Shown here: one piece after another, positions 43,564-53,710 of the stretch
Numbering within the stretch: position 1 is the first letter of the stretch
Layout: each line of letters opens with the position of its first letter
NCBI GenBank assembly: GCA_003538135.1
Contig: DPOR01000010.1
Span: 4,572 to 68,571, forward strand
From: Oscillospiraceae bacterium
GTDB taxonomy: Bacteria; Bacillota; Clostridia; Oscillospirales; Acutalibacteraceae
Length of the DNA: 64,000 bases
Direction: 5' to 3'
Made by a program: the position numbers and the translations under genes
Notes under the pieces: generated by a model
Databases searched by the model: none
Seen by the model: the letters and a program-made list of their open reading frames with translations, nothing else
Told to the model about the DNA's origin: nothing

Positions 43564-44514
43564 ATGATCGGAATCGAGAAGCCCAAGATCGAAACAGAAG
43601 GCATTACGCCCGACGGAACCTACGGCAAGTTTATCGTAGAACCCCTTGAGAGAGGTTACGGAACGACCCTCGGTAACTCCCTGCGCCGCGTCCTGCTCTC
43701 TTCACTTCCGGGATATGCTATAATCTCCGTTAAGATCGATGGTATCCTGCACGAGTTTTCAACGATTCCCGGCGTCAAGGAAGACGTCACGGAGATCGTC
43801 CTCAACCTCAAGGATGTCATACTCAAGATCCACGGCGATGGTCCTAAGACTGTCTATATAGATGCTTCCGGCGAGTGCGAGATCACCGCAGGCAGCATTC
43901 AGACGGATTCTGAGGTTGAGATCCTCAACCCGGAGCTTCATATTGCATCTCTTGACAGCAGCGCGAACGTCCACATGGAGCTTGTCTGCGACAAGGGCAG
44001 AGGCTATTATTCGGCCGAGCGCAATAAGGAGAAGTTCCCGCCCACTATAGGCGTTATCGCCATCGACTCGATCTATTCACCCGTGTTAAAGGTCAACTAC
44101 ACAGTCGAAAACACCCGCGTAGGTCATGTTACCGACCTCGACAAGCTCACGCTTGAGGTGTGGACCGACGGCACCATCCATGCGATGGAGGCCGTATCCC
44201 TTGGAGCCAAGATCCTCAACGAGCATCTCTCTCTCTTCGGCGACCTCTCCGATGAGGCGTACGATACAGAGATTATGGTTGTCAAGAGCGACAATGCCAA
44301 GGAGAAAGTCCTCGAGATGACTATTGAGGAGCTTGACCTGTCTGTGCGTTCCTTCAATTGCTTGAAGAGAGCCGGCATTAACACTGTTGAAGATCTGATC
44401 AGCAAGACCGAGGAGGACATGATGAAAGTCCGCAACCTCGGAAGAAAATCCCTTGACGAGGTTATCGCTAAGCTCAAATCCATGGGCCTGAGCCTCAGCA
44501 AGGAAGAGGAATAA
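43564..44514 (+). CDS. rpoA: RNA polymerase alpha subunit
   Basis: 316 residues. The N-terminal dimerisation domain has [22 protein letters not shown] and [11 protein letters not shown]; the C-terminal alphaCTD (about 240-310) has [22 protein letters not shown] and [20 protein letters not shown], which bind UP elements and activators. A 76-nt gap before it contains a weak GCCG/CGGC hairpin with TTGTTTTT, so expression relative to rpsD may be trimmed. Confidence 0.98.
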   Translation: MIGIEKPKIETEGITPDGTYGKFIVEPLERGYGTTLGNSLRRVLLSSLPGYAIISVKIDGILHEFSTIPGVKEDVTEIVLNLKDVILKIHGDGPKTVYIDASGECEITAGSIQTDSEVEILNPELHIASLDSSANVHMELVCDKGRGYYSAERNKEKFPPTIGVIAIDSIYSPVLKVNYTVENTRVGHVTDLDKLTLEVWTDGTIHAMEAVSLGAKILNEHLSLFGDLSDEAYDTEIMVVKSDNAKEKVLEMTIEELDLSVRSFNCLKRAGINTVEDLISKTEEDMMKVRNLGRKSLDEVIAKLKSMGLSLSKEEE

Positions 44515-44544
44515 GACTCACTACGGTAAAGGAGTGTGAATAAA

Positions 44545-44886
44545 ATGCCCGGAACCAGAAAACTTGGCAGAACTACGGATCACCGTATTTCTATGCTCAG
44601 AGGTATGGTCACATATCTCTTCGAGAACGGCAGGATCGAGACCACCGTTACAAGGGCTAAGGAAGTTCGCGCTATGGCCGAGAAGATGATCACCATAGCT
44701 AAGGACAACTCACTTCACTCGAAGCGCAAAGTCATGGCATACATCACCAAAGAGGATGTTGCCAAGAAGCTCTTTGATGAGATCGCCCCGAAATATAAGG
44801 ACGTTAACGGCGGTTATACCCGCATAATCAAAACAGGTCCCCGCAGAGGAGACGCAGCAGAGATGTGCATCATTGAGCTCGTCTGA
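44545..44886 (+). CDS. rplQ: 50S ribosomal protein L17
   Basis: 113 residues from ATG 44545 (AAAGGAG upstream at suitable distance); the GTG at 44536 is too close to the [24 protein letters not shown] in two parts and [25 protein letters not shown] are typical. It is the last gene of the superoperon. Confidence 0.97.
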   Translation: MPGTRKLGRTTDHRISMLRGMVTYLFENGRIETTVTRAKEVRAMAEKMITIAKDNSLHSKRKVMAYITKEDVAKKLFDEIAPKYKDVNGGYTRIIKTGPRRGDAAEMCIIELV

Positions 44887-44918
44887 ACTGAGCCTGAAGA
44901 GATAAAAAATTGATTTTC

Positions 44919-44954
44919 AACGCCGCAGAGGTTTTTCCCTGCGGCGTTGTTTTT
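44919..44954 (+). terminator. Terminator of the ribosomal superoperon
   Basis: 10-bp stem AACGCCGCAG (44919-44928) and CTGCGGCGTT (44939-44948), then GTTTTT. Confidence 0.93.
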
Positions 44955-44963
44955 ACAAATAAG

Positions 44964-44991
44964 TTGCAAAAAAAAATAAATATGGTAGAAT
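44964..44991 (+). promoter_or_regulatory. Promoter of the exported hypothetical gene
   Basis: TTGCAA (44964-44969), 16-nt A-rich spacer, TAGAAT (44986-44991), starting 10 nt after the operon terminator. Confidence 0.75.
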
Positions 44992-45038
44992 TTAATCGGA
45001 GAAGGGTAATCCACGGGACACAGAGAAAGGAGCAGCAT

Positions 45039-45455
45039 ATGAAAAAGCACCGCAAAACAGTTTTAGCGGCGATTATGCTCATTCTTGTCGTTGCCTCGGC
45101 CGTGTTCGCTGCCCGCGTGCATACGGTAAGCCTCGACGCCGAAAATGTTGCAAAAATCACCGCGAAATCCACAGTGACGCAAGCGCCGCCGGATGAAATC
45201 GTGCTCACCGACAGCCAGTGCCGCGAGCTTGCGGAGAAGCTCGGCAGCATGACGCTTTATAAGAGCTTCTTCAAATATTCCGGCTGGAAGGGCTGGAGCT
45301 TTATGTTCACCGTCGAATACTCCGACGGGCGGGAGGAGCGTATAACGCTCAAGGGCGCGCCCGGAGTTCAGGTGCAAAACGGAGACAAAACGGAGTATTA
45401 CTATATCCTGCGCGGATGCAGCGAGGATGAATTTAAAGCCCTTTGGAACAGATAA
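45039..45455 (+). CDS. Exported or membrane-anchored hypothetical protein
   Basis: 138 residues from ATG 45039, which has AAAGGAG upstream; the open frame before it crosses the terminator and promoter. A basic start (MKKHRK) and one hydrophobic helix (about 8-25, ending VFAAR) give a signal peptide or anchor. The remaining 110 residues suggest a small beta-rich domain (KGWSFMFTVEYSDGREERITLKG) with no motif I know. It may sit at the outer membrane face. Confidence 0.75.
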   Translation: MKKHRKTVLAAIMLILVVASAVFAARVHTVSLDAENVAKITAKSTVTQAPPDEIVLTDSQCRELAEKLGSMTLYKSFFKYSGWKGWSFMFTVEYSDGREERITLKGAPGVQVQNGDKTEYYYILRGCSEDEFKALWNR

Positions 45456-45466
45456 CCGAATATGAA

Positions 45467-45504
45467 AAACCGTGGACAGCGGCATATGCCGCTGTCCACG
45501 GTTT
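45467..45504. terminator. Bidirectional terminator, 38-bp perfect palindrome
   Basis: AAACCGTGGACAGCGGCA and its exact reverse complement meet at TATA, centre 45485/45486. T- and A-rich flanks on both sides let it stop the plus-strand hypothetical gene and the minus-strand esterase; it overlaps the esterase stop codon. Confidence 0.85.
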
Positions 45505-46477
45505 ATTTATCCTCCGGCTGAGGAGCGGAGAAGTGCTCCGCCGCATATTTGAAGCCGTCACGGATGAATTTGTTCGCCTCCTTGGCGATGTTTGCAAAAT
45601 AATATATATCGAAGCTGTGGAATCCGCCCTCGAATATCCTGAACTCAACGGGAACACCCGCCGCGCGCAGCGCCTCGACATAGCTCTTTGTCTCCGCAAG
45701 AAACGGGTCTATGCTGCCAATGAACGTGAGCGTCGGCGGCAGACCGGAAAGGTCCGTCTCGCGCGCGGGCGCGGCGTATTTCGAGACTCTGTCCGTGCCG
45801 TAGTCGCCGCCCAAATAGAGCTTCCACGCGGCTATGTTCGACTTCGTGTTCCAGACGGGCGCGTCGTTGTTTTTTGAAGTCTCGGTCGGGCGGTCGTCGA
45901 GCATCGGGTAGAGCGGCATCTGGAACGCTATGTTAACCTCGCCCCTGTCGCGGGCGTAGAGCGTGAGCGCCGCGGTCATCCCGCCGCCCGCGCTGTTGCC
46001 GCCGACGAACATCTTGTCCCGTCTCATGCCGTATTTTTCGCCGTTCTCCTTGAGCCAGAGCAGGGCGAGATAGCAGTCCTCGAGTGCGGCGGGAAAGGGC
46101 GCATAGAGCGATTTTTTGTAGTCCGGCACGACCATGACGCAGCCTGTTGCGCCGACAAACGAGCGCACGAAGCCGTGATCCTGCTCGGGTATGCCCATGG
46201 CGTAGCCGCCGCCGTGAATCCACAACAGCCCGGGCATTTCGCCCTCGCGCTTTCTCGGCGAGTATACGCACAGGCGCAGTTCGCTCCCGTCCGCGCGCGG
46301 GATTTTTATCTGCTCGCACTTTATCTTCCACGGCGTAACGTCCGCGCCGCGCCCGAAGTTTTTCAGAATAAAATTGCAGAGCTTGAACTTCCGCTCGCTG
46401 AAGCTCGGCCAGACAAAGCGGATAGCCTCGCCTATCGGGCGAAGCTGACGGTCTATCATGTCGGACTTAATAACCAT
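45503..46477 (-). CDS. Alpha/beta hydrolase, HSL-type esterase
   Basis: A 324-residue cytoplasmic esterase of the hormone-sensitive-lipase (family IV) group. The oxyanion motif LLWIHGGGYAMG, nucleophile elbow GGNSAGGG (GxSxG with Ser), catalytic Asp in SIDPFLAE and His in GGFHSFDI are all present. An N-terminal helical cap covers about 1-55. It probably cleaves short acyl esters, possibly acetyl groups from sugars. It is monocistronic, beyond the glg operon terminator. Confidence 0.9.
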   Translation of the reverse strand: MVIKSDMIDRQLRPIGEAIRFVWPSFSERKFKLCNFILKNFGRGADVTPWKIKCEQIKIPRADGSELRLCVYSPRKREGEMPGLLWIHGGGYAMGIPEQDHGFVRSFVGATGCVMVVPDYKKSLYAPFPAALEDCYLALLWLKENGEKYGMRRDKMFVGGNSAGGGMTAALTLYARDRGEVNIAFQMPLYPMLDDRPTETSKNNDAPVWNTKSNIAAWKLYLGGDYGTDRVSKYAAPARETDLSGLPPTLTFIGSIDPFLAETKSYVEALRAAGVPVEFRIFEGGFHSFDIYYFANIAKEANKFIRDGFKYAAEHFSAPQPEDK

Positions 46478-46490
46478 ACTTTCTCACCGT

Positions 46491-46539
46491 AAAAAAAGAG
46501 GCCGCGGCGTCCGCTGCACGGGCGGTCACTGCGGTCCTC
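46491..46539 (-). terminator. Terminator of the glgBCDA operon
   Basis: Minus strand: GAGG and CCGC arms (46536-46539 and 46531-46534 pairing with 46498-46505), followed by seven Ts (46497-46491). It lies 14 nt past the glgA stop. Confidence 0.8.
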
Positions 46540-46552
46540 CGTTTGAATTATT

Positions 46553-47977
46553 TTACTTGCCTACGGTCTCTCTGTAGAGGCGCATATACTCTCTCGCCGA
46601 GCGTCCCCAGCTGTTGTCGCATTTGAGCGCGCGCTCAACGAGCGAATCCCAGTAGTCTCTGTTCCCGTATGCGCCCAACGCTCTGCGTATCGCGCCGAGC
46701 ATATCATGGGCATTGTAGCTCTTGAAGGTGAAGCCGTTGCCCTCGCCGTCGCCGGAGTCGGTGATGCTGTCCTTGAGTCCGCCGGTCTCGCGGACTATCG
46801 GGAGAGTGCCGTATCTGAGCGCGAGCATCTGCGAGAGTCCGCAGGGCTCGCTCTTGGACGGCATGAGGAACATATCGCAGCCCGCGTATATCTTGCGCGC
46901 AAGGTCGGGGATAAAGGCTATTCTCAGCCCGACTTTTCCCGGGTAACGCGCCTCAACCTCGCGGAAGAAGTTCTCATATTCCCAGTCGCCAGTGCCCAGC
47001 ACAACGAGCTGAACGTCGGTGGTGCTCAGCAGCTCGTCGAGGACGGCCTTTACGAGGTCAAGTCCCTTGTGCGACACAAGGCGCGAGACCATGCCGATTA
47101 TCGGCACATCGTTGCGCACGGGCAGGGAGAACTCGCGCTGAAGGTCGGCCTTGTCCTCTTTCTTGCCGTCGGGATTCTTTGCGGAGAAAGGCTTCGCTAT
47201 AGCCGCGTCATGCTCCGGGTCATATACATCGGTGTCGATGCCGTTCAAAATGCCGTGGAGCTTATATTGACGCTCGCGCAGAATCGGGTCAAGCCCGTGG
47301 CTGAACCAGGGGTCGAGTATCTCCTCTGCGTAGGTCGGGCTGACGGTCGTCACGGCGTCGGCGCATTCGATAGCGCCCTTCATCAGGTTGAGGTTGCCGC
47401 CGAAGTCGAGCAGACGCTCGTGCTGCTCGCCCAGACCGAAAACGTCGCCGAGAATCTCCTTGCCGTAAACGCCCTGATACTGGATGTTATGGATGGTGAA
47501 AATATTTTTTATGTTCTCGTAGCCCTCGCGGTTTGCGTACATCGTCGAATAATAGACCGGGACGAGAGCCGTCTGCCAGTCATTCGAATGAATAACGTCG
47601 GGCTTGAAGTCGATATACGGGATTATTTCAAGCACGGCGCGGGAGAAGAACGCAAAGCGCTCCGCGTCGTCATAGTGGCCGTAGATGCCGTCGCGCTTGA
47701 AATAATACTCGTTGTCGATGAAGTAGAAGATTACGCCGTCCACCTTCGCCTCGAAGATGCCGCAGTACTGTCTGCGCCATGAGACGGGCACGGTGATATG
47801 CGTAATAAATTGCATTCGGTCGCGCAGCTCCTGCTTTATTCCGCCGTAGAGCGGCATAACAACACGGCAGCCGACAAGACGCTTGCGCAGCGCCTTGGGC
47901 AGAGAGCCGGCAACGTCGCCGAGCCCGCCGCTGGCCATGAAAGGAAGAGCCTCACTTGCAGCATATAGGACTTTCAT
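46553..47977 (-). CDS. glgA: Glycogen synthase (ADP-glucose dependent)
   Basis: A 474-residue GT5 enzyme that extends alpha-1,4-glucan from ADP-glucose. The N-terminal AASEALPFMASGGLGDV carries the KxGGL-type ADP-glucose loop, here with Ser in place of the usual Lys (MASGGL). FTIHNIQYQGVYG, LNGIDTDVYDP, GMVSRLVSHKGLDLV and the C-terminal SKSEPCGLSQMLALRYGTLPIVRETGGL follow. It is last in glgB-glgC-glgD-glgA, 19 nt after glgD. The missing Lys in the loop is worth noting, because KTGGL is the common form. Confidence 0.95.
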   Translation of the reverse strand: MKVLYAASEALPFMASGGLGDVAGSLPKALRKRLVGCRVVMPLYGGIKQELRDRMQFITHITVPVSWRRQYCGIFEAKVDGVIFYFIDNEYYFKRDGIYGHYDDAERFAFFSRAVLEIIPYIDFKPDVIHSNDWQTALVPVYYSTMYANREGYENIKNIFTIHNIQYQGVYGKEILGDVFGLGEQHERLLDFGGNLNLMKGAIECADAVTTVSPTYAEEILDPWFSHGLDPILRERQYKLHGILNGIDTDVYDPEHDAAIAKPFSAKNPDGKKEDKADLQREFSLPVRNDVPIIGMVSRLVSHKGLDLVKAVLDELLSTTDVQLVVLGTGDWEYENFFREVEARYPGKVGLRIAFIPDLARKIYAGCDMFLMPSKSEPCGLSQMLALRYGTLPIVRETGGLKDSITDSGDGEGNGFTFKSYNAHDMLGAIRRALGAYGNRDYWDSLVERALKCDNSWGRSAREYMRLYRETVGK

Positions 47978-47996
47978 TTTGTTATTCCCCTTTCGC

Positions 47997-49118
47997 TCAA
48001 ACCACTATGCCCTTGCCGACATATACCGGGAAGGTATTTGTGCCGCAGAGTGATTTGTCGGGTTTAATTATAGAGATCTTATCCATTATCACGCTGTTGA
48101 GCGTTGCGCCGGAGCCTATGTATGCGCCCTGCATGATGATGGAGTTTTTGACCACGGCATCCTTGCCTATCGTGACGCCGCGGAAGAGGATACTGTTTTC
48201 AACCGTGCCCTCTATCTTGCAGCCGTCGGCTACGAGGCTGTTTTTGACCGCTGCGCCGAGTCCGTAAATAGCCGGGACCTCATCGCGTACCTTTGTATAT
48301 ACGGGGCGCTTTCTGCAGAACAGCTCGGAGCGGTTGTTGAGATCCAACAGAGCCATATTGGCGTCGTAGAAGCTCTTGAGCGAGTCGAGAGTGACGACAA
48401 AGCCCTCCGTCTTGTAGCCGCAGATCTTCAGCACGCCGACATTCGCCTGAATAAGGTCGCGCTCAAAGTCTGTGTAGTGCATACTTGCCGCCTGAGAGAT
48501 AAGTCTTTCAAGCAGTGACTTCTTGAGCAGGAACACGTTGAGCGAGTAGTTACCCTCCTCGCCGCCGACGGAGGAAATGGCAATCTCCTTTATTCTGCCG
48601 TCGGAGTCGAGGTCAAAGGTCATGGTGTTGTTAAGCGCCGGGACGGTGCCGTGGCAGTAGGCGGCGGTGATGTCCGCGCCGCTCTGCTCGTGCGCGTCGA
48701 AGAGCAGGTTGATATCTATATTGCAGATGGTGTTGCAGTCGCAGAGCAGAACATATTCGTTGGTCGAGCTCGATATGAACGAGGCGCAGCCGACGAGCGC
48801 GTCTATTCTGTTTGCAAACAGTCCGCCGGAGTCCTCCGCGGAGTTAAACGGCGGCAGAATGAACATACCCTCGCGCTTACGCGACAGATCCCACGGCTTG
48901 CCTGTGCCGAGGTGATCCATGAGCGAGCGGTAGTTGCTCTTGGTTATAACGCCGACCTTGGAGATGCCGGAGTTCACCATATTGGAAAGCGGGAAATCTA
49001 TGAGTCTGTATCTTCCGCCGAACGGGACGGAGCCCATGGTTCGCATATTTGTAAGCTCGGGAAGCGACTGGTCATAGGTGCTGGCATATATTATGCCGAG
49101 AACATTGTTGGCTCTCAT
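47997..49118 (-). CDS. glgD: GlgD, ADP-glucose pyrophosphorylase partner subunit
   Basis: A 373-residue nucleotidyltransferase-like protein. The N-terminus ([20 protein letters not shown]) lacks the catalytic GxG-RL loop of GlgC, while [25 protein letters not shown] keeps the fold. A left-handed beta-helix follows at the C-terminus. In Firmicutes GlgD pairs with GlgC and raises its activity, being itself nearly inactive. It overlaps glgC by 4 nt. Confidence 0.94.
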   Translation of the reverse strand: MRANNVLGIIYASTYDQSLPELTNMRTMGSVPFGGRYRLIDFPLSNMVNSGISKVGVITKSNYRSLMDHLGTGKPWDLSRKREGMFILPPFNSAEDSGGLFANRIDALVGCASFISSSTNEYVLLCDCNTICNIDINLLFDAHEQSGADITAAYCHGTVPALNNTMTFDLDSDGRIKEIAISSVGGEEGNYSLNVFLLKKSLLERLISQAASMHYTDFERDLIQANVGVLKICGYKTEGFVVTLDSLKSFYDANMALLDLNNRSELFCRKRPVYTKVRDEVPAIYGLGAAVKNSLVADGCKIEGTVENSILFRGVTIGKDAVVKNSIIMQGAYIGSGATLNSVIMDKISIIKPDKSLCGTNTFPVYVGKGIVV

Positions 49119-50332
49119 TTGCGTCCGTCCTCCTTTTCTCCGTCATACATGGCCTTGGGCTCTATCCTCGTGCCCTTTTTGACCGTAACGCCCTTGCCGA
49201 TAACGGCGACGCCCCATTTGTCGAGGTCATCCATGGCCTCGGGCCGCTCGCCGACGACGGCGTTTTCTTCGATAACCGCGTTCTCCGCGACAATGGCATA
49301 TTGAACCACCGCGCCGGACTTTATAACCGTGCCGGGCATGATTATCGAGTCTCTTATCACGGCGCCCTTTTCAACCGTAACGTCCGCGAAGATAACGGAG
49401 AAGTCGATATCGCCGGATATCTCGCAACCCTCCGTGAGCATGGAGTTTTGAACCTTTGCGTCGGACGAGATATAGTGCGGCGGGGCGGTCGGGGTGCGGG
49501 AATATATCTTCCACGACGGGTCGCTCAGGTCGAGGTCCACCTTGGGGTTGAGCAGGTCGAGGTTTGCCTCCCAGAGGCTGTCTATCGTGCCGACGTCCTT
49601 CCAGTAGCCGTCAAACTGATAGGCGAAGAGACGCTCACCCGCAGCGTGCATGGCGGGGATGAGGTCGTGGCCGAAGTCGTTGCCGGAGTCCGGGTTGGCC
49701 TCGTCCTCGAGAAGATAGCGGCGCAGCTTGCTCCAGGTGAATATGTATATGCCCATCGAGGCCTTATTGCTGCGCGGGTGCTTCGGTTTCTCCTCGAACT
49801 CGGATATCGAGCCATCGTCGTTGACGAACATCAGACCGAAGCGGGAGGCCTCCTCCCACGGGACTTCAATCGAGGCTATCGTGCAGTCGGCGTTCTTCTC
49901 CTTGTGATAGGCGAGCATCTTCGAGTAGTCCATCTTATAGATGTGGTCGCCGGAGAGGATAAGGACATATTCGGGCGAATAGCGGTCGATAAACGTTATG
50001 TTCTGATATATGGCGTTGGCGGTGTTCTTGTACCACTCGGTGCCCTTTATCTGCTGGTAGGGCGAGAGGATATGCACGCCGCCGTTCTCCCTGTCAAGAT
50101 CCCACGGCTGGCCGTTGCCGATATAATCGTTGAGCTCGAGCGGCTGATACTGCGTGAGCACGCCGACTGTGTAGATGCCGGAGTTTACGCAGTTCGACAG
50201 CGGAAAATCGATTATCCTGTACTTGCCGCCGTAGGGGACGGCAGGCTTTGCCATATTTTTGGTCAGAATACCGAGCCTGCTGCCCTGACCGCCGGCGAGC
50301 AGCATAGCGATACATTCTGTTTTTCTGGCCAT
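49115..50332 (-). CDS. glgC: Glucose-1-phosphate adenylyltransferase
   Basis: A 405-residue enzyme that makes ADP-glucose from glucose-1-phosphate and ATP, the committed step of glycogen synthesis. [39 protein letters not shown] (in parts), [15 protein letters not shown] and [20 protein letters not shown] carry catalytic residues. A C-terminal beta-helix covers about 290-390. It lies between glgB (2 nt) and glgD (4-nt overlap), so GlgC and GlgD are made together. Confidence 0.96.
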   Translation of the reverse strand: MARKTECIAMLLAGGQGSRLGILTKNMAKPAVPYGGKYRIIDFPLSNCVNSGIYTVGVLTQYQPLELNDYIGNGQPWDLDRENGGVHILSPYQQIKGTEWYKNTANAIYQNITFIDRYSPEYVLILSGDHIYKMDYSKMLAYHKEKNADCTIASIEVPWEEASRFGLMFVNDDGSISEFEEKPKHPRSNKASMGIYIFTWSKLRRYLLEDEANPDSGNDFGHDLIPAMHAAGERLFAYQFDGYWKDVGTIDSLWEANLDLLNPKVDLDLSDPSWKIYSRTPTAPPHYISSDAKVQNSMLTEGCEISGDIDFSVIFADVTVEKGAVIRDSIIMPGTVIKSGAVVQYAIVAENAVIEENAVVGERPEAMDDLDKWGVAVIGKGVTVKKGTRIEPKAMYDGEKEDGRK

Positions 50333-50334
50333 AC

Positions 50335-52236
50335 TTATTCCTCCTTGTTATCAGTTTTCTTGCCTTGTTTTTTCAGATAAACGACCGACAGACCCGGGAG
50401 AGTGAGCGAGATGCTCTGCTCGAACGAGTGCATCGGGATCGGTTTAGACGTGTAGGTTTTCTGCATCTTCGTGCCGCTGCCGCCGAACTCGGTGCTGTCC
50501 GTGTTGAGAACTATGCGGTAGGTGCCCTTTTCGGGGACTCCGATGCGGTATTTTTCGCGCGTGACGGGAGTGAAGTTGCACACGGCTATCAGCTCGTCGC
50601 CGCTTTTGTCAATGCGGCGGAAGGCTATGACGGAGTTTGCGCTGTCGTCGCTGGATATCCAGCTGAAGCCCTCCCAGCTGTAGTCTATCTCCCACATTGT
50701 CGGGTTGCGCTTATAGAAGCGGTTGAGCGTGCGCGAAAACTCCTTGAGTTTTCTGTGCATATCGTAGTCGAGCAGCAGCCAGTCGAGCTCCTGCTTGTAG
50801 TTCCACTCGATGAACTGGCCGAACTCCTGACCCATAAAGAGCAGCTTTTTGCCCGGATGAGCCATCATATATGCGAGGAATGAGCGCACTCCCGCAAATT
50901 TTTCTTCGTATGTACCGGGCATTTTGTTTATCAGCGAGCATTTTCCGTGGACGACCTCATCATGCGAGATGGGCAGCACGAAATTCTCGGAGAAGGCGTA
51001 GAAGAACGAGAAGGTCAGGCAGTCGTGATTAAACTTCCTGAACAGACCGTCGAGCGAGAAATACCGCAGACAGTCGTTCATCCAGCCCATATTCCATTTG
51101 AAGTTGAAGCCCAGACCGCCGAGATAGACGGGCTTCGAGACCATCGGCCATGAGGTGCTCTCCTCGGCTATCATCAGCACGTCGCCGTGCTCGCCGAATA
51201 TAGTCTCGTTGAGCTTCTTTATGAATGCCACGGCCTCGAGATTTTCGCGGCCGCCGTAGGTGTTCGGGCTCCATTCGCCGTCCTCGCGCCCGTAGTCGAG
51301 ATAGAGCATGGAGGCGACGGCGTCGACTCTCAGTCCGTCAACGTGATAGACCTCGAGCCAGAACAGCGCGCTCGACATGAGGAAGCTCTGAACCTCCGTT
51401 CTGCCGTAGTCAAAGACGCGCGTGCCCCACTGCTTGTGCTCGCCCTTGTTGGGGTCGGCGTATTCGTAGCAGGCCTCTCCGTCAAATTCATAGAGGCCGA
51501 ACGAGTCCTTCGGGAAATGCGCCGGAACCCAGTCCAATATAACTCCTATGCCGTTTTCGTGGCATTTATTAACGAAATACATGAAGTCGTCCGGAGTGCC
51601 GTAGCGCGAGGTAGGCGCAAAGTATCCGGTGACCTGATAGCCCCAGGAGCCGTCAAACGGGTGCTCCATTATCGGCAGCAGCTCGATGTGCGTATAGCCC
51701 ATGTCGAGAACATAGGGCACGAGCCTGTCCGCGAGCTCGCGGTAGGAGAGCGTGTTTCCGTCGGGATAGCGCTGCCATGAGCCTACGTGCAGCTCATATA
51801 TATTCACGGGGGAGCTGTAGATATTCTTCCTGCGGCGTTTTTTCAGCCATGCGCCGTCCGTCCACTCGAACGCGCCGAGCTCGTAAATCTTCGAGGCGGT
51901 GCCGGGACGCGTCTCGGCGTGGAATGCGTAAGGGTCGCATTTCATCAGCTTGCGTCCGTCCTGCGCGATGATGAGATACTTGTAGGCGTCATAATCCTTA
52001 AAGCCCTCGAAGCGTCCCTCCCAGAGGCCCTGTTCGTTTATGCGCTTGAGCTCAAAGCCCTCTCCCGTCCATTCGTTTTTGTCGCAGGCGACGAAAACGG
52101 CAACGGCGTGCGGAGCCCATACGCGGAAAAAGGTAAAATTCTCATCCTCTTCGTCGCGGTGTGAGCCGAGATACTCATATGCTTTTGCATTTGTACCCTG
52201 ATGGAAAAGGTACATCGGGATATTCTCATTAAGCAT
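50335..52236 (-). CDS. glgB: 1,4-alpha-glucan branching enzyme
   Basis: A 633-residue GH13 enzyme that forms alpha-1,6 branches. A CBM48 domain (about 20-115) precedes the barrel: [45 protein letters not shown] (nucleophile Asp), [10 protein letters not shown] (acid/base Glu) and [15 protein letters not shown] (third acid). The C-terminal beta domain closes it. It is first in the glg operon, with a strong promoter at 52278-52306 upstream. Confidence 0.96.
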   Translation of the reverse strand: MLNENIPMYLFHQGTNAKAYEYLGSHRDEEDENFTFFRVWAPHAVAVFVACDKNEWTGEGFELKRINEQGLWEGRFEGFKDYDAYKYLIIAQDGRKLMKCDPYAFHAETRPGTASKIYELGAFEWTDGAWLKKRRRKNIYSSPVNIYELHVGSWQRYPDGNTLSYRELADRLVPYVLDMGYTHIELLPIMEHPFDGSWGYQVTGYFAPTSRYGTPDDFMYFVNKCHENGIGVILDWVPAHFPKDSFGLYEFDGEACYEYADPNKGEHKQWGTRVFDYGRTEVQSFLMSSALFWLEVYHVDGLRVDAVASMLYLDYGREDGEWSPNTYGGRENLEAVAFIKKLNETIFGEHGDVLMIAEESTSWPMVSKPVYLGGLGFNFKWNMGWMNDCLRYFSLDGLFRKFNHDCLTFSFFYAFSENFVLPISHDEVVHGKCSLINKMPGTYEEKFAGVRSFLAYMMAHPGKKLLFMGQEFGQFIEWNYKQELDWLLLDYDMHRKLKEFSRTLNRFYKRNPTMWEIDYSWEGFSWISSDDSANSVIAFRRIDKSGDELIAVCNFTPVTREKYRIGVPEKGTYRIVLNTDSTEFGGSGTKMQKTYTSKPIPMHSFEQSISLTLPGLSVVYLKKQGKKTDNKEE

Positions 52237-52277
52237 TTAAGGTTCTCACTTTCCTCTAATGATGTATTATTAAATAA

Positions 52278-52306
52278 ATTATACACTCGATTATAAATTT
52301 TTTCAA
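52278..52306 (-). promoter_or_regulatory. Promoter of glgBCDA
   Basis: Minus-strand TTGAAA (52306-52301), 17-nt spacer, TATAAT (52283-52278). The dyad TCAA-GCGGTTT-TTGA (52303-52317) overlaps the -35 and loosely resembles a CcpA cre site. Confidence 0.88.
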
Positions 52307-52423
52307 GCGGTTTTTGACTACTTTATTCAAACGTGAATGGGATTCAATGTAAATTTTTTGTAAAAAATAACCAAATAAATCGTGTATTTTCTGTATTATT
52401 ACTTTTTTTGCCCGCATTCGGGG

Positions 52424-52461
52424 AATAAAAAGCTCCGCCCGCAGGACGGCGGACAGAGCTT
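52424..52461 (-). terminator. Terminator of rubrerythrin
   Basis: AAGCTC (52430-52435) and GAGCTT (52456-52461) close a longer GC-rich stem (CCGCC/GGCGG inside), followed on the minus strand by TTTTTATT. It lies 10 nt past the stop. Confidence 0.85.
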
Positions 52462-52471
52462 GACGTGCTTA

Positions 52472-53011
52472 TCAATAGTTTGTCTTTTTGATTTCAAAGT
52501 AGGCCTGCGGATGCGCGCAGGTGGGGCAGACCTTGGGCGCAGACTTGCCGACATGGATGTGACCGCAGTTGCGGCATACCCAGACGACCTCTTCGCTGCG
52601 CTCGAAAACGATGCCCTTCTCGAGATTCCCGAGCAGTGCGTTGTAGCGCTCCTCGTGCTCCTTTTCAATGCTGCCTACAAGCTCGAACAGCGAGGCTATG
52701 CGGTCAAAGCCCTCCTCGCGCGCTACCTCGGCGAACTCTCTGTACATCTCGGTCCACTCATAGTTTTCGCCCGCCGCCGCGTCGCGCAGATTCTCAACGG
52801 TCGAGGGAACGGCGCCGTCATGCAGCTCCTTGAACCACATTTTGGCGTGCTCTTTCTCGTTGTCCGCAGTCTCCGTGAAAATCGCGGCTATCTGCTCGTA
52901 GCCTTCCTTCTTTGCCTTTGAGGCGTAGTAGGTGTATTTGTTTCTTGCCTGTGATTCTCCGGCGAAAGCCGCCATGAGATTTGCCTGAGTTCTGCTGCCT
53001 TTGAAGTCCAT
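52472..53011 (-). CDS. rbr: Rubrerythrin
   Basis: A 179-residue peroxide-reducing protein of anaerobes. The N-terminal four-helix bundle has the di-iron ligands: Glu in [22 protein letters not shown], and later EYAREEGF-like EVAREEGF and EKEHEERY. The C-terminal rubredoxin domain has [10 protein letters not shown] and CPTC. It takes electrons from NAD(P)H via a reductase and turns H2O2 into water. It is monocistronic; a minus-strand TATAAT (53068-53063) lies about 50 nt upstream. Confidence 0.97.
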   Translation of the reverse strand: MDFKGSRTQANLMAAFAGESQARNKYTYYASKAKKEGYEQIAAIFTETADNEKEHAKMWFKELHDGAVPSTVENLRDAAAGENYEWTEMYREFAEVAREEGFDRIASLFELVGSIEKEHEERYNALLGNLEKGIVFERSEEVVWVCRNCGHIHVGKSAPKVCPTCAHPQAYFEIKKTNY

Positions 53012-53098
53012 ACCGGTTCCTCCCGTATTTTAATTTTGTCCGCAAAGCGGAGTTCCAAGTCTATTATACTTTACCTTGAATAAAAAATAAGTCGGATA

Positions 53099-53710
53099 TC
53101 AGCAAAAAGCATTAAGATTTTTTATTATAAACTCGACTGCGGCATTGTAGAAATCAAAGTCCTTCATTGCCTGTGCATATTTCTCGTCGTTTTTCTCTGT
53201 CTCCGCGGGGATGAGCGAGGCAGTTTCGTCGTTGGGGTCATAGGCGCGGTACTCGCCGGCAAACGCCTCGGCCGCATCGCGGGGGAACAGGGATTCGACC
53301 GCTTTCAGAGCCTCGGGGGTCAGGGGAGCGGAATTGCATTTGAAAAACTCGCTCAGACCTTTTTGAGAGTCGTCAAAAAGATAGTAGAGCGCGTATATCT
53401 GTTTTTTTGCGTCGGGGAGCTCGGCGAACGCCGCATTCATATTGCTCTGCTTTTCGAGATAGCGCTGAATGTTCATCGCAACGCCGTCAAAGGCGCGCTT
53501 TTTGTCGGCGCTTCTGAGCTTCTCCTCGGAGAGCTCGGCGAACTCCTTTCGAACGCCCGATTCGTATTCCAGCTTCTTCATCTGCGCCTCGCGCTCCGCA
53601 CGTGTTCTGCCAGCCGCCTCGGCAGCCTTTTTGACGACCCAGACGGTAAAAATCGCAACCGCAACGAGTGCGACAGCCAGATACCAATATTGCTTTAATG
53701 CCTCAGCCAT
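53099..53710 (-). CDS. Single-pass membrane protein of unknown function
   Basis: 203 residues. One N-terminal membrane helix (about 9-27, YLAVALVAVAIFTVWVV) is followed by a basic helical stretch rich in Arg/Glu/Lys (30-75) and a soluble helical domain with many aromatic residues near the end (YAQAMKDFDFYNAAVEFIIKNL). The family is not recognised. It overlaps the end of rsmI by 8 nt and is the last gene of the XRE-trmN6-rsmI transcript, so it may be co-regulated with those RNA methyltransferases without sharing their function. Confidence 0.65.
   Translation of the reverse strand: MAEALKQYWYLAVALVAVAIFTVWVVKKAAEAAGRTRAEREAQMKKLEYESGVRKEFAELSEEKLRSADKKRAFDGVAMNIQRYLEKQSNMNAAFAELPDAKKQIYALYYLFDDSQKGLSEFFKCNSAPLTPEALKAVESLFPRDAAEAFAGEYRAYDPNDETASLIPAETEKNDEKYAQAMKDFDFYNAAVEFIIKNLNAFC

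Noticed and set aside
44910..45038. 43-codon N-terminal extension of the exported hypothetical protein
   Set aside because: It includes the ribosomal operon terminator and the promoter; the real start at 45039 has an RBS and a signal peptide.
46706..47782. 358-codon frame on the plus strand
   Set aside because: It is opposite glgA; it has no domain and no RBS.
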